Of a stretch of 64,000 nt of DNA, positions 1-10,554 are shown in pieces; position 1 is the stretch's first letter; each line of letters begins with the position of its first letter. A program made the position numbers and the translations under genes. This stretch comes from Heterotrichella gracilis (lineage: Eukaryota; Sar; Xanthophyceae; Tribonematales; Xanthonemataceae). The stretch lies in contig JAULBX010006442.1 of NCBI GenBank assembly GCA_032358255.1, positions 60,695 to 124,694 on the forward strand, in the 5' to 3' direction. The notes below the pieces were generated by a model. The model ran no database searches and was not told the DNA's origin. It was given only the letters and a program-made list of their open reading frames with translations.

Positions 1-432
1 GCAGGTATGCTAATTAAGGGTGGACGGGGAAGCAAAGACAGATGTACATGCAACAGATGCATGCATGTGCATGCATATATTACTTGTGGTGCTAGCATAC
101 AAATGGTAATCAAGCGGATCTAGGGCTGTGGGTTGCGGGATACAAGGAGCGATCTGTGTTCAGTCAGTGCATCTCCCCCCTACCTGCCCACAGCCCAGCT
201 CTTCTCTAGGGCAGGTGTGTACGCATTATATACATGTGCATCCAGGTGAGTAGGAATGGTGAAAAGTGGTGATCAAGTGGTGTTTGCATCCAATGCCTAG
301 GGTTGCAAGCTGACAGGAGCGATATTGATGCGATTCCAAACATTGATAGTTAAGACTGACTGTATTACCAGTTTTTAGTTTTGCCTGTTTAAATATTTAA
401 TTTAATTTCGCGATGCTCTACCCTCCTTGCAG
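1..432. other. Left edge, no exon recognised
   Basis: I see no convincing exon here. The stretch should lie in an intron of the SGNH hydrolase, whose first visible exon begins at 433 after a CAG acceptor. Two loosely similar pieces occur (around 145-170 and 310-335, both containing a GGAGCGAT core), which may be old duplicates. The hydrolase N-terminus must lie to the left of the window or in a short exon I cannot identify. Confidence 0.4.
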
Positions 433-2281
433 GCGACAGCATAGGCGGCGTACTGGGGCGGGCGGTGGGTGACCGGCTGTATCGCCTGCCTTGTCTGGGT
501 GCGGTGGTGGTGCTAATTGGGGCTAACCACCTCAACCACATGAGACACGTGAGTGCCAACCTAATGAAAACCCTAAACTCTAAACCCTAAATGCCCGCAA
601 TGCCTGGGTGCGGTGGTGGTGCTGGTTGGGGCTAACCACCTCAACCACATGGGACACGTGAGTGCCAACCGAATAAACCCTAAACCCAAACCCTAAACCG
701 AAACCCTAAACCCTAAATGCCTGCCACGGCTGGGGGCGGTGGTGGTGCTGGTTGGGGCTAACCACCTCAACCACTTGAGACACACGAGTGCCAGCCTACT
801 AAAAACCTAAAACCCCAAAACAAAAAATATTCTTGCCTGGTGGGCGGTTGTGCTGCTGATTGGACCCAACCATCTCATGTGTGCTTGAGACATGTGACAC
901 GAGACCACGTAAGAGATCTGGGTGACGCATCGTGTGTGCCAATAGCATGCTGTATATGTATGTGCATGCTGCATTTGTGGCAACTTTGACGTACATGGAC
1001 AGTGGTGCATCATTTTGTGCATGCACAATACGGCCCAGCAACAGATTAGCAGACACAGTTTTAGCAGAAGTATAATTAGCACATATATAATAAGCACATA
1101 TATGAATTGTGGTGCTGCCCACACTTATTATTGTGCACATATTGATCAACTGTCAACAAACTGTTTGCGCATGCATTTTTCAGCCCTGCGCTGGCAAGGG
1201 TGCCACTATGTTGCCATTGGGATTTAATTAAATGCACATGGTACATTCATCCTCGAGAGATCGCCAAGTTCCACCAAACTATACACGGTAACATTGGAAA
1301 TACGGTACCATTTAATTTACATGGTTTGCTTTTGCCGTGCAGTGGGGTTCCCGCTTGAATACATCCCTGGACCCCTCCCTTGCCCCGCTGGCGGCGGAAA
1401 TTTCCGGCATGATTTCCCAGGCGGCCACCCTCATCCGCGCCACCTCCCCCCCGGGGACCAAAATCATCGTCAACGGAATGATCCCCCGCGGCCACAAATG
1501 GAACTCAAATTTCACCTCCAGCAACCACATGCCGGTCATTAAGAATATCAATGCCAGGCTGGAGGCGGACGCGTCAGCAAATAGGACCTTCACATTTGTG
1601 GACTGCACCAGATTTCTGGTCAATGTGACAAAGGTGCGCTGGGCCTAAAATCTGCTCTTGCCCCCTCCCCTTCCCTCCCTTCTCCTGCTTCTTAACGACA
1701 CCTTTTGCCCTCCTACTTCCCATCGCCACATGCTATACCTGTCATGGCGGGGCATACCCACACATATAGCCAGGGGGAAACCCTGAACCACCTTTGAAAC
1801 CCTAAACCCTTAAAGCCAGCTTAAAGAGCTTGAGCGTGCACACCCTTCCCTCAAAAAACGGCACCTTTGCCTTCCCCCTTACTATGACCACCATTTGCTC
1901 CACCTGTCATGGCGGGGCATAGGCGCAGTCATGTACCCTAAACAATGAAGCACACTTTAAAAATCCTAAATAATTGAACTCAGCTGGTACCGGCCACATT
2001 CATTCTCCTTTTCCCTCCCCTCCTACTACGACCATCTGTCATGGAGGGGCGTGTGTGCCCTTGCAAAAAATAAACCCTAAACCTCCCTCCATCCACAGAA
2101 CGGCACCTTTGCCCTCCCCGATTACTACGACCGCCACATCCTGCATCTATCTTGGCGGGGTGTGCGCGCACTCATCAACTGCTGGCTGCCCCTGCTGAGG
2201 GAGACTTTCCCACAGGCGCAGCTGCCACCCACCTGCACAGCGGAGTATGACGTTCCCCTGGGGGCATCAGCGCAGGGATAG
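433..2281 (+). CDS. SGNH/GDSL-type hydrolase, 5' end missing
   Basis: Three exons join in phase: 433-548, 1343-1633 and 2099-2281 (TAG stop), giving 195 visible residues. The first exon opens in phase with GDS, the nucleophile block of SGNH esterases, and ends with VVVLIGANHLN, which fits block III (G-x-N). The middle exon has the strand KIIVNGMIPRG and the helix KNINARLEADA typical of the PAF-acetylhydrolase-like branch. The last exon has LPDYYDRHILHLSWRG, where block V with the catalytic Asp and His is expected. The family hydrolyses ester or acyl groups; the substrate cannot be read from the sequence. The N-terminus is outside the window, so targeting is unknown. Both introns carry decayed copies of the neighbouring exon ends. 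The family call is firm from blocks I, III and V; the subfamily is inference. Confidence 0.75.
598..905 (+). repeat. Three decayed copies of the SGNH exon 433-548 tail
   Basis: Segments at about 598-661, 722-792 and 833-905 repeat the end of the preceding exon (the GTGGTGGTGCT...AACCACCTCAACCAC part with the following donor). Divergence grows with distance. Stretches of CCCTAAA separate them (for example 664-716). The first two keep a GTGAGT-like or similar donor, so they are possible decoy splice sites. Confidence 0.85.
1690..2056 (+). repeat. Three decayed copies of the SGNH last-exon head
   Basis: Segments at about 1690-1752, 1855-1922 and 2012-2056 resemble the start of the exon at 2099 (ACGGCACCTTTGCCCTCC, TACTACGACC, CTATCTTGGCGGGG). 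Each has small indels that break the frame. They precede the functional acceptor at 2097-2098. Confidence 0.85.
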
Positions 2282-3020
2282 CAGGGCTAAGACCCTAGCA
2301 TAGGGTTGGAGGTGGGAACCCTAGCATAGTGGTATGGTTGGAGGCGGAACTGGAAAACTCTCATGCTGGGTAGGCAGATCTCGGGTATTTTTGGGGAGCA
2401 GAAACCCTAGCGTAGGGTATGACGATCCCTGGAGAGGAGCTGCGCAGGGGTAAATGGGACCCTGGCGCAGGGTCTGGAGGTGGGAACCCTAGCGTAGGGT
2501 TGGCGGTGCTGGCCAACCATTGGCGTAGGTTTTGCGGCGCTGATGTATGCGTGGGGCAGGGGTGTGTGGACTCTGGTTGAGCCTGTTGAGCCAGTTTGGT
2601 ACGCATGGCATATGCGTATACATACCATACCACGTAGCGGGTCTGGTTTATTGTGCACTCGTTGACAATTCATCAACAATGCTATGCAAACCTCATTACA
2701 TATTGACTGTTACAGTCAGCGGTGAGTGAAGGGCTTACAAAAGAGTTTTAAGGCTTAATTAAAACCCTTGTTATCTAAAAAAATCTTGTACTTAGCGGCT
2801 GCGCCACACAGGGGCACCCCATGCCATGTGACTATCAAAGGCATGTGTACATCAATTACTGATAGCACAGTGCACCACAACGATTTTTCAAAAATGTTTG
2901 TTTTTCTGAAAGAAAGGTTATGCTTAGGGTATGTGTAGTGCCTGCCTGTCACCTGCGGGCTCAAGCCATGAGGCCATCTCTTTTGGCTTTGGCTTTCACC
3001 TTTTTTACTGCCCGGATCAA
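2282..3020. other. Non-coding stretch after the SGNH hydrolase
   Basis: No gene recognised. Between 2282 and 2510 there are several copies of an AACCCTAGCRTAGGGT motif with GGAGGTGGGAACCC, a local degenerate repeat. The remainder (2510-3020) looks like ordinary A/T-richer sequence. Confidence 0.5.
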
Positions 3021-3089
3021 TCTATATAGACACTATAGAAACGCACCAAGTTGGTCTTGAAACAATTGTGTGAGTGGAAAGCTTGGTGG

Positions 3090-3310
3090 TGGTGGGCAGT
3101 AGGTAAATCTTACAACACTGAGTGCAATTGCACGGTGCCAATGCCGCCTTGGGCATCACCATGGGGTTGGGAAAATGGGGTGTTGGAGAATGCGTTCTGT
3201 GGGGTGTGTGGGTCTGTATCGACATGGCCTCCCCTCTTCCCCTTTTCCTCGGAACTAGGCAAAGGCCAGTTGGAAACGGCTACGTGCAAGGGTTAGGCTG
3301 CGCAGGCCTG
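3090..3310. repeat. Duplicated block, partner at 8580-8800
   Basis: This block, with its TGCACGGTGC and TTGGGCATCACCATGGGG core and the ending GGGTTAGGCTGCGCAGG, aligns by eye with 8580-8800 over about 220 bases. No ORF is conserved between the two copies, so the shared unit is non-coding. It belongs to the set of large duplications that also carries the COPA exon relics. Confidence 0.75.
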
Positions 3311-3379
3311 CCCTGAGGGTGTCCATATGGCAAACTTCAGTGGGCACTACTGAAGTTTGCCATATGGACACCCCCAGGG
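3311..3379. repeat. Near-perfect 31-bp hairpin
   Basis: Arms 3311-3341 and 3349-3379 are reverse complements with one mismatch and enclose a 7-nt loop (GGGCACT). The arms contain GTCCATATGGCAAA. A related, longer-looped inverted pair with the same core lies at 11087-11110 and 11192-11214. It could be a small foldback transposon remnant or a small-RNA precursor; the sequence alone does not decide. Confidence 0.85.
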
Positions 3380-3667
3380 CAGTACTAGTACGCAGCAGGC
3401 TCAACTAGCTCAAATTTTGCCGCCCTCGCCTTCCCCTAAGCCTCAAGCCCTAAACCCTAAACCCCTTCCCCTCTCCTACCCATTTTTGCGGCCCTCCCCT
3501 CCCGCAAAACCCTAAACCCCTTTTCCATCCCTACCCCACTTTTGCCGCCCTCCCCTTCCCCCGAAACCACAAACGTTTGCCGCCCTCCCCTCCCCTCCTT
3601 TCCCATCCCTGCTATCCCTGCTCCCCTAGCTAGGGTTCCTTCGTGACCACCACCACCCTGCCTCCCC

Positions 3668-3910
3668 TGCAGGAGCCGGAAGACACAGACACCTGGCACA
3701 ACCCTCAACCCTAAATACTGAATGCTCAACCCTAGGCACCATGCAGGGGCTGGACGGCAAGGACACCTGGCACCCTGCAGTGCTGGACGGCAAGGACCTA
3801 GGCTAGGGCTACTAGGGCGGGCGGCATGGGTGCGGAGGCGCTACGCCTGGGCAACCACCTAAACCACCGCGATGATCTTCGAGTCACACTATTTGGGGAC
3901 CAGGGAGTGT
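3668..3910 (+). pseudogene. Coatomer-alpha (COPA) exon relic, copy 1
   Basis: After CCTGCAG acceptors, 3669-3700 and 3740-3770 resemble the codons for the conserved coatomer-alpha stretch LDDKDTWHRLG, and 3820-3860 continues as GAEALRLGNH. COPA orthologues read this region as one exon followed by a helix ending in FERLSFLYL. Here the copies are interrupted by stop codons and indels and the head is duplicated twice in a row. It is a relic, not a gene. The closest full-length match in the window is at 8260-8400. Confidence 0.7.
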
Positions 3911-4310
3911 GAGCGCCTGTTCATGTGTAGATAGTGTATAGCATGGCTGGATGGAGGCTTCTGAGGGAATGGGCATACTTACCGGGCTGCTGACCTGTGT
4001 AGGGTTTAGGGTGTAGCGGTTGCCAGGCAGCGCCGCCCTCAAAGAGTGCCACCATTCCCCTGAGGCCAGCTGCACACAGCCACATAGTTTACATACTTAG
4101 TTAGCTGTACGCACATCATAATTGATTAGCAGTCAGTACACGGCCACAAGCACAAGCGAATGAGGTTCCTATTTTTCAGTAGCATATGTTGCATTGATTG
4201 ACTTCATGTCCAGCCTGAGTGCCACGGGGCACTAGGAAGGTTGCCAGCCATGTGCAGTCACGGTAACTACCCTTGTCTGGGAGTATGGTGTACGTGCTCT
4301 GTTCAGATGT

Positions 4311-4381
4311 GTATTTGTACGATTTCGATGATGAACGATTACAGATATGTACTTGTACGATTTCGATGATGAACGATGATT
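4311..4381. repeat. Two-copy tandem repeat, about 38 bp
   Basis: The unit GTAYTTGTACGATTTCGATGATGAACGAT is present twice in direct orientation. No coding role is seen. Confidence 0.85.
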
Positions 4382-4589
4382 GCTTGATTTTAGGTGTAAC
4401 ATCTTATCGCCAGCTGGCTCGACAGCTTTAAAGTAATTACAGCAGCTTTGTGTGCGCAGCAACAACTGCCACGGAGGTGATGCAGGCTGCTAAGCAAGCA
4501 ACTGAATGTTCCTGATGATTTCTGTTTTGTATCTGAAGTGTAAATAAGTATTACAAGCTGTTGACATCATCCTGAGTGAGCTCGCTCCA

Positions 4590-4768
4590 CGGGAACAATG
4601 AGATCATCCTAGGGATCAGCCGCACGCTCTATGAAGACATTGGGATCGTCCCAGGGAGCGATCCTCCGCACGTTGGGTGTGCCAGAATACATCACCAAAG
4701 TGTTGGGCAACTGTCATGGTCTGTGGAGACAGGATTATCCCTGGGATGGAAGGGACCAGCAAATCCAG
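4590..4768 (+). pseudogene. COPA exon relic (ILRTLGVPEYITKVLGN segment)
   Basis: In the frame of 4631-4885 the translation contains ILRTLGVPEYITKVLGN, which matches the conserved coatomer-alpha segment that precedes the alpha-solenoid. A GTGAGC donor follows at 4769. Upstream and downstream residues do not continue the family pattern, and no intact exon precedes it. The exon lies in the right order before the next relic at 5201. Confidence 0.75.
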
Positions 4769-5200
4769 GTGAGCGGGTGGGATCCCCCGTTGATGGGGGT
4801 GGGTGGGCAAAGGCAGACATATTGTGGTATGGACAGGTTCAGGCCCTGCTCATGGCCAAGGGTGTGTGTGCACGTTCAAAGGTAGCGGGTTTGCAGAGTG
4901 ACTTGCCTGCGCTGAACCTGGGATGAAAGGGTGCAAAGTGACTGTAGTGACTGTCAGTGAGGTTGCACCCCTAAACCCTATGGCTGCTGCTGCTGCTGCT
5001 GCCCTTCTATGCATCACTGCAAATACGATAATTACTGCAGATCGTAATGTGTTGGTTTATGTCATATAACTGTTTACACTTTGCTTAGGCCGCCTTCCTC
5101 AGATTGCACCCCCCAGAGCAAGCTCAAGCCCAACAAAAATATGTCTTTAAAACAGTATTTCTTGTTTATATATATTATTTACATGTTTTTATTTGACCAG

Positions 5201-5393
5201 GTACTGGCCATGATGCGCAACAGCCAGCTGTGCGACCAGGCAGCTATCGCCCACCCGCGTGCAGGCCAGGGGCTACCCAGAGTACCAGAAGTGGCGCTGC
5301 ACTTTGCCCAGGGCGAGCGCACGCGCTTGGACATATTCAACCCCAGGCTGGCGGTGGACTGGGGCAGCATTGACATCGGCTATGTCGGCGCAG
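5201..5393 (+). pseudogene. COPA exon relic (MMRNSQLC...VALHF segment), frameshifted
   Basis: After an acceptor (GACCAG at 5195-5200) the frame reads VLAMMRNSQLCDQAAIA, then loses the family pattern. QARGYPE appears in another frame, and PEVALHFAQGERTR returns to the first. Coatomer-alpha orthologues read this as one continuous stretch, so indels have broken the exon. A GTGAGC donor follows at 5394. It ends in a VDWGSIDIG segment that recurs at 7725-7762. I read this as a dead copy of COPA that still carries its splice junctions. Confidence 0.8.
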
Positions 5394-5860
5394 GTGAGCC
5401 ACTGCTGGGGGTGAGGGTTTGTGTGGGTTGGAAGTTGGAGATCAACCAATCAAGGGATTATTTGGCAGCATCATGCGAGCATTGGGGTGGTACCATTGGG
5501 GTGGTATCAATCTTTTGAGGGGTCAAGGATCCATGTGCACTTGCTCAATCCGGCGTGTGTAAACAGGCCATACATTAGTGAAGGGGTGGTGGGCCGTGGG
5601 CAGGACACTCTGGTGCTGGAGGATCGCCTGCAAAAAGGGAGGGTTGACTGATAAAGGGAGGATTGACCATAAAATGCTATGCCGTTGGGTTGCCCTCCAT
5701 TTGCCACTCTTGCCGCCCTCCCTCACCCCTTTTCCCTCCCTACTCCCCTGGTGCGTTCCCTGTGACCAGTACCACCCTGCCTCCCCTGCAGGAGCTGGAT
5801 GACAACCCTAAACCCTTCAGGACACCTTGGACCGCCTGGGTGCTTTGGGACTCGTTCAGG
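5394..5860 (+). pseudogene. COPA intron plus exon-head relic
   Basis: The intron-like stretch 5394-5620 aligns with 7763-7990 (shared GTGAGCCACTGC start, ATTGGGGTGGT middle and GTGGTGGGC...GGGCAG end). A pyrimidine-rich run then leads to CCCTGCAG at 5783-5790 and GAGCTGGATGAC, the start of the LDDKDTW exon. This is interrupted by an AACCCTAAACCC insertion and resumes as GACACCTTGGACCGCCTGGGTGC. A telomere-like motif has therefore landed inside former coding sequence. Confidence 0.7.
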
Positions 5861-6439
5861 TACTTACAGAGCGTCCAACGCTGCGGACCTCACCTGCACA
5901 CCCTTCTTTTGCTAAATGTGCACTCAAGCTTCTTTCCAATTGGGTGGTGCTCACAATATTTTCTTCCAGTGAATTGGGTGGTTTTGACACCTGGTTTTAC
6001 CGTCAAGGATATCACCCACACCCTCCGGCCACTGACCCGCAGGCGTCAAGGCGCAGCGCAGCGCTCTTCATGTCATCTATGCTCATGTGTTCATGTGATT
6101 CCATGAGCGGGTCTCCGTTGCGCTTTATGGCCTTTATCTCAATGGCCAGAGGGTGTGGGTGACCTCCCTGGCGGTGAAGCCTGGTGGTCACAGTGTCGAA
6201 CCCCGCGCATCACCGCCAGGGATAACACCCACCCCGTCTGGGCCACAGGGATGAAAGGCACAAGGCGCAGCGGAGACCACATCATGTCATGCACAGTGCT
6301 CATGGCATTCATATTGTTCATGAGATGTCGTGAGGGGGTCTCCATTGCGCCTTGTGCCCTTCAACTGCCTGACCATACGGTGTGGGGTCATCCTTCGACG
6401 GTACAGCCAGGTTACCACTGGGTTCCTGCTGGTATGTAG

Positions 6440-7090
6440 AATGATGCCCCTTCTGTGTATGCACGCTTATTTGACCTTCAGCAGGTTGATGGGTTGATAC
6501 AAAACATCAGGCGAAGCCATACGCTAAGGGCCATGCATATGCTGATACAAGGTGTGCACCGCAAGCAACCCTGTGTGTGCAGCACTTGGATTGTGCGATC
6601 AGATGCTTCTTCACGTCGCTGCGTGTGCGCATGCGCAGCACCTCAAGAGAGAATGGAATGCACACTTCACGTGCTGCATACAACATTGCTTGCGTCTTTG
6701 CAGCCATGCCAGCCATAGTGCATGTCAACAGTGAACCCTAAAACATAAACCCTAAACAGTGCGGTTCAACCCTCTTGAAGTTGTTGCCTCTTTGCCAGCC
6801 ATGCCAGCCAGCCACCCAAAGCGCATGCCGTCTAGCATTTTGGCGTGGATTGCTGTGCAATATCTCGAGACTGTATGCGTTGCCAACTTGTTGCTTGGGC
6901 AAGCTGAGCCCATCAGGTACATATACCACATGCATGCGTTGCCAATTCCAAGTACTCCAAGCTTGCTTTATACCATGCAGTGAGACCTGACACATAGCTG
7001 GTGTGCTCAGCTAGCGCAATGCAGTCGTCGCAACTAAATTATAATGCATTTTTCACATCCCAGGTGGGTGCACAGCAGGCAGCACGCCTT
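6440..7090. repeat. Duplicated block, partner at 10555-11020
   Basis: The two blocks share in order CCCCTTCTGTGTATGCACSCTTA, ACCYTCAGCAGG, GTGCACCRCGCAA, the CCCTAAACAGTGCGKTTCA piece, GCATGCGTTGCCAACT and TCCCAGGTGGGYGCACA. Indels are large. No conserved ORF is present. The block is part of the COPA-associated duplication field. Confidence 0.75.
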
Positions 7091-7203
7091 GCCAGGGACA
7101 CCCTGCAGGGCAGTGCCAATACGCAGGGGGCGGCGGCACTTCCAGTACTGGTGGGCGGTTGTTTCCTGGTTTCCTCTGTCGCAAAAATACACCCTGCCTC
7201 CCC

Positions 7204-7410
7204 TTGCAGGGGCTGGATGACAAGGACACCCGGCACTAACCTGACACAACCCTAAACCCTAAACAATAAAGTTTCAATAAACCCTAAACATTGGCATACA
7301 ACCCTAAACCCCAGACATTGGCAAATAAACCCTAAACAATAATTAAATCCTAAACACCCTGCAGGAGCTGGATGACAAGGACACCCGGCACTTCCAGTAC
7401 TGGTGGGCGT
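7204..7410 (+). pseudogene. Two COPA LDDKDTW exon-head copies
   Basis: GGGGCTGGATGACAAGGACACC at 7209 onward and GAGCTGGATGACAAGGACACC at about 7366 onward are two further heads of the same coatomer-alpha exon, each after a GCAG acceptor. They are separated by about 110 bases of CCCTAAACAATAAA-type sequence. Both run into unrelated sequence (CACTTCCAGTACTGGTGGGCG) that also occurs at 7137-7155. Confidence 0.75.
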
Positions 7411-7724
7411 GATCTAGGCAGGACTGCATGTACAGTACATGCAGCAATTGCAGCAACTAGGCAGTACTGCATGCGTTGCCAACTGCTTCATTCCAATACA
7501 CCATGCATTGTGACCTACAACGCAGTTTGTGTGCTCACCCACGTGTTGCAACTCACACAGTTTTTGTATTCCAGGTGGGGTGCACAGCAATTGCAAGCAG
7601 CAGCGGCATTGACGAGAACACCCGAAGGGCGGTCAGAGCAGTAATAGCACTAGTACGCAGAAGGCGTTGGACAATGGACTAGGCGGTCCTGCGACAACAT
7701 CAACAATAGCCAGGATTGCGGTAC

Positions 7725-7990
7725 CGGTCGACTGGGGCAGCATTGACATCGGATCGGCGCAGGTGAGCCACTGCCGGAGTGCGAGGGTCTGTGAGGGTTT
7801 GTGAAGGGTGCACCTCGAAAGTTCAAGCAATGGAGGGATGCGGGGGCATTGGGGTGGTGTGCAGCCTGGCGCATGTCTATGACGCACCCCAAACCCTAAC
7901 CCCTAAACCCTGTGGTGCGCAACCTGTCATCGGAGCATACGTCAGTGAAGGGATGGTGGGCTGTGGGCAGGTAGCACTCAGTGCAGGAGT
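7725..7990 (+). pseudogene. COPA exon-tail relic with following intron
   Basis: GTCGACTGGGGCAGCATTGACATCGG followed by GCGCAG and GTGAGCC repeats the tail of the relic exon 5201-5393 and its donor. The adjoining intron-like stretch matches 5394-5620. Upstream exon sequence is missing, so the copy begins within the old exon. Confidence 0.75.
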
Positions 7991-8164
7991 ATGAAGTAAT
8001 GGACAAGGGAGGTGCTGTGCTGATGGGTTGCCCTTCCCCACCCTTATTTGTCAACTTTGTCGCCCTCCCCTCCCCCTAAACCCTAAACCCCAACAATAAA
8101 TCCCTTTCACATCCCTACCCCCTTGGTGTTTCCTCCGTCACAAAAAAATACACCCTGCCTCCCT

Positions 8165-8410
8165 AGCAGGAGCTGGATGACACGGACACCCAGCATTACC
8201 CTGGCACAACCCCAAACCCTAAGCCCTACATACGTATACTAAACCCTAAAACGCCCTTGCAGGAGCTGGATGACAAGGACACCTGGCACCGCATGGGTGC
8301 GGAGGCGCTGCGCCAGGGCAACCACCACCATCACGCCATCCAGGGACCAAGACTCGGAGTATGAGCGCCTGTTCTTCCTGTACAGCATGGCTGGATGGAG
8401 GCACAGGAAG
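8165..8410 (+). pseudogene. COPA LDDKDTW exon relic, best preserved copy
   Basis: Two heads occur: about 8169 (GAGCTGGATGACACGGACACC) and about 8262. The second reads ELDDKDTWHRMGAEALRQGN without interruption, which is the coatomer-alpha consensus. It then runs into CACCACCATCACGCC and a stop. A further frame at 8355-8395 resembles YERLFFLYSMAG, the FERLSFLYLITG motif of COPA. The exon is broken between these two parts. Confidence 0.8.
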
Positions 8411-8529
8411 GAATGTGCATAAAGGCTGCTGACCTGGTTAGGGTTTAGGGTTTGCCAGGCAGCGCAGCCCTCGGGTGCGACCATTCCTTTGAATCGGGGG
8501 CGCTCCCAAACAGCCACAGCCATATGCGA

Positions 8530-9334
8530 GGACAAAAATTTGGGCTTAAAACTTCTTACTACTCTTACAGTGTTCAAAACTGAGCAACTGCACGGTGCTG
8601 AATATTGTTGCTTGGGCTTCACCATGGGGTGGGAAATGGGGCAGAAATAGGGCATGGGAGAACGCGTGCTGTTACTGGTGTGGGTGTGGGCGTGTATTGA
8701 CTATATTGACAGCCTTTGACCCAATTCCCCTTGCATATCCCTCAGACTTGAGCAAAGGCAACGCAGCTTGGCAAGGGCTAGGCTGCGCAGGCTGCGCTAC
8801 CATGGCATTGCATGGGTGTTCCACATATGTTGAATGGAAAGCACTTTGCTGAAGTGGACCTGCACATGCTCCACTCCAAATTTCAATTTCAAACCTGCAA
8901 GCTGTTGGTGGGCCATCATAATGTTGTAATTTTCAGTAAGGAAGCAAGGTGTCTTTCAATCAAGAGGAAGCCGGGGACAGCATGCAAGGCCAAATGGGGA
9001 TGCTTGCTGGGGATGCGTTCTCGCCTGCACGCATCCCGGTGAATGCCCCTGATCTGCCACGAGGTTCACGTGATGCAGTTCCGAGACCATCAATCACCAC
9101 CTCCTGCTTGTTCCACACCAAGAAAGCACAGCGTGGAGCTGTCATGGCTCACACTGCATGTATAGGAGATACGGTGTGGATAGACCCGGACATGGTTGCG
9201 TTAGCCCTTCAAGAAACCTGCAGATAGGGGACCTGGGTACTTCACCGGCGCTTTACCAAGTGCTGTCTATCTGATGCAAAACGGCTGGCGTGTTGTGAGA
9301 GGTGCTACCCTGATCTCGTGAGCACAGACTGATC
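8530..9334. other. Stretch between the COPA relic and the membrane protein gene
   Basis: 8580-8800 is the partner of the duplicated block 3090-3310. From 8800 to 9334 no duplication or exon is recognised; it should contain the promoter and 5' UTR of the gene starting at 9335. No TATA-like element stands out. Confidence 0.5.
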
Positions 9335-10237
9335 ATGCAGCGTCTCACTCAGTGCACTCCAGCTGGCGCCAGTAGCGCTAGCTTGACTCCAAAATTGCCA
9401 GGTCCCGCCCAGCACCTGAGGCGGGCCATTCCAAGCGGGTCTCCTCTCCTGCGCTCCTGCAAGGCAGTCCGCTGTGCCCCCCACAGGACAAACAGCGTGG
9501 TCCCAGCAGCTGCAGCCAAGCGCGGAGGCAGTGCTGAGCTGTCAACACCCAAGCCGAAGTTGGAACAGGTAAGCGTTTTCAACGGTAAGCGCGCGCATAT
9601 GCATGCATGCTTGCCAACAAGCATGGCAATGCAAGTCTGCCAAGCGGCAGCCCGATGCTCGAATATGCATATGCATGCATGAAGCGTGTTGTTCCTCCTT
9701 ACAGCTGGTTCCTGGGTGCTCGTGTTGTTAACATTAGCCTTGGTTATGTGTAAACCCTTCCGGACCCTTGAGGGTATAGGGAGGAGTTTCTGACTGCTCT
9801 TGTGCCACCCACCGCAGTATTACCTGCCGTACTTGCCCATCTTCCCAGCAGCAGGCCTGGGGGCTTACGGGATCGCCCACTACTTCGGGGCGGATGACAC
9901 CGTCATCATCAGCCTCATCGTTTTCGTGACGGTGCTCAGCACCGGCTACTTCGTCAGGAAAGTTGTGAACAGGGTGTCAGCCACTGAGCGGAAAGCCGCG
10001 CGGCGCAACGCCGCGCTCTTCACCTCAGTCTTCCTGGTGTCGTTGGCTGTAACCTACCTGGCCCTCCCCCCCGAGTTTCTCGCCAACCTGTCCGCCGATG
10101 GGGCACAGGTGGTGCGGCTGCTGCTGGTCGGCCCTGGCGCGTGGCTCTGCGGGGAGACCATTTTCCAGTGGTCCATCGAGGAGGCAATGGCAGAGGCTAT
10201 AACGAGCAGGAGCTCAACGAGCTGTTCCCAGGCCTAA
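9335..10237 (+). CDS. Small multi-pass membrane protein, probably plastid
   Basis: Two exons, 9335-9568 and 9818-10237, give 217 residues. The intron has a GTAAGC donor and GCAG acceptor and is phase 0. Residues 1-78 are rich in Ser, Ala, Arg and Pro with few acids, like a chloroplast transit peptide. The second exon has four hydrophobic segments at roughly 82-102 (PYLPIFPAAGLGAYGIAHYF), 105-127, 147-168 and 183-200, with a basic loop (SATERKAARR) between the second and third. I do not recognise the family. The last 13 residues are odd: two bases over, the frame reads NEQELNELFPGLRRVRARRR to a TGA at 10264-10266, which looks more like real protein. A one-base indel or assembly error near 10185-10195 is possible. 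The gene sits intact inside the field of COPA relics. Confidence 0.6.
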
Positions 10238-10264
10238 GGCGCGTGCGTGCCCGCAGGCGCAACT

Positions 10265-10440
10265 GAACGTGCGGCCCTAAACCCTAACCGGCGCTACGGA
10301 ATCCTTAACCCTAAACCCTAAACGTGCGCCGGCTCCCGGAAGGGAGTGCCCTGAACCCCAAACCCCAAACGTTAAACCCTAACCCCTAAACCGTGCGCCC
10401 GGCTCCTGGAGGGCTTGGCCTAGCGCTCCACGCTGGTAAG
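10265..10440. repeat. CCCTAAA-rich stretch
   Basis: Many degenerate copies of CCCTAAA with spacers (ACCCTAACCGG, AACCCTAAACGTGCGCC). Two GTGCGCCGGCTCC / GTGCGCCCGGCTCC units repeat. It directly follows the membrane protein gene. Confidence 0.8.
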
Positions 10441-10554
10441 CGCTGGAACTGCAAGCTCCCTTTGGCATGCTGATATTAGGGTTTAGGTTTTTTGCCCTAT
10501 TGTTCAGTACCCTCCTCAGCATATGCATGCATGCAAAGAAGGGCTAACTCCTTC

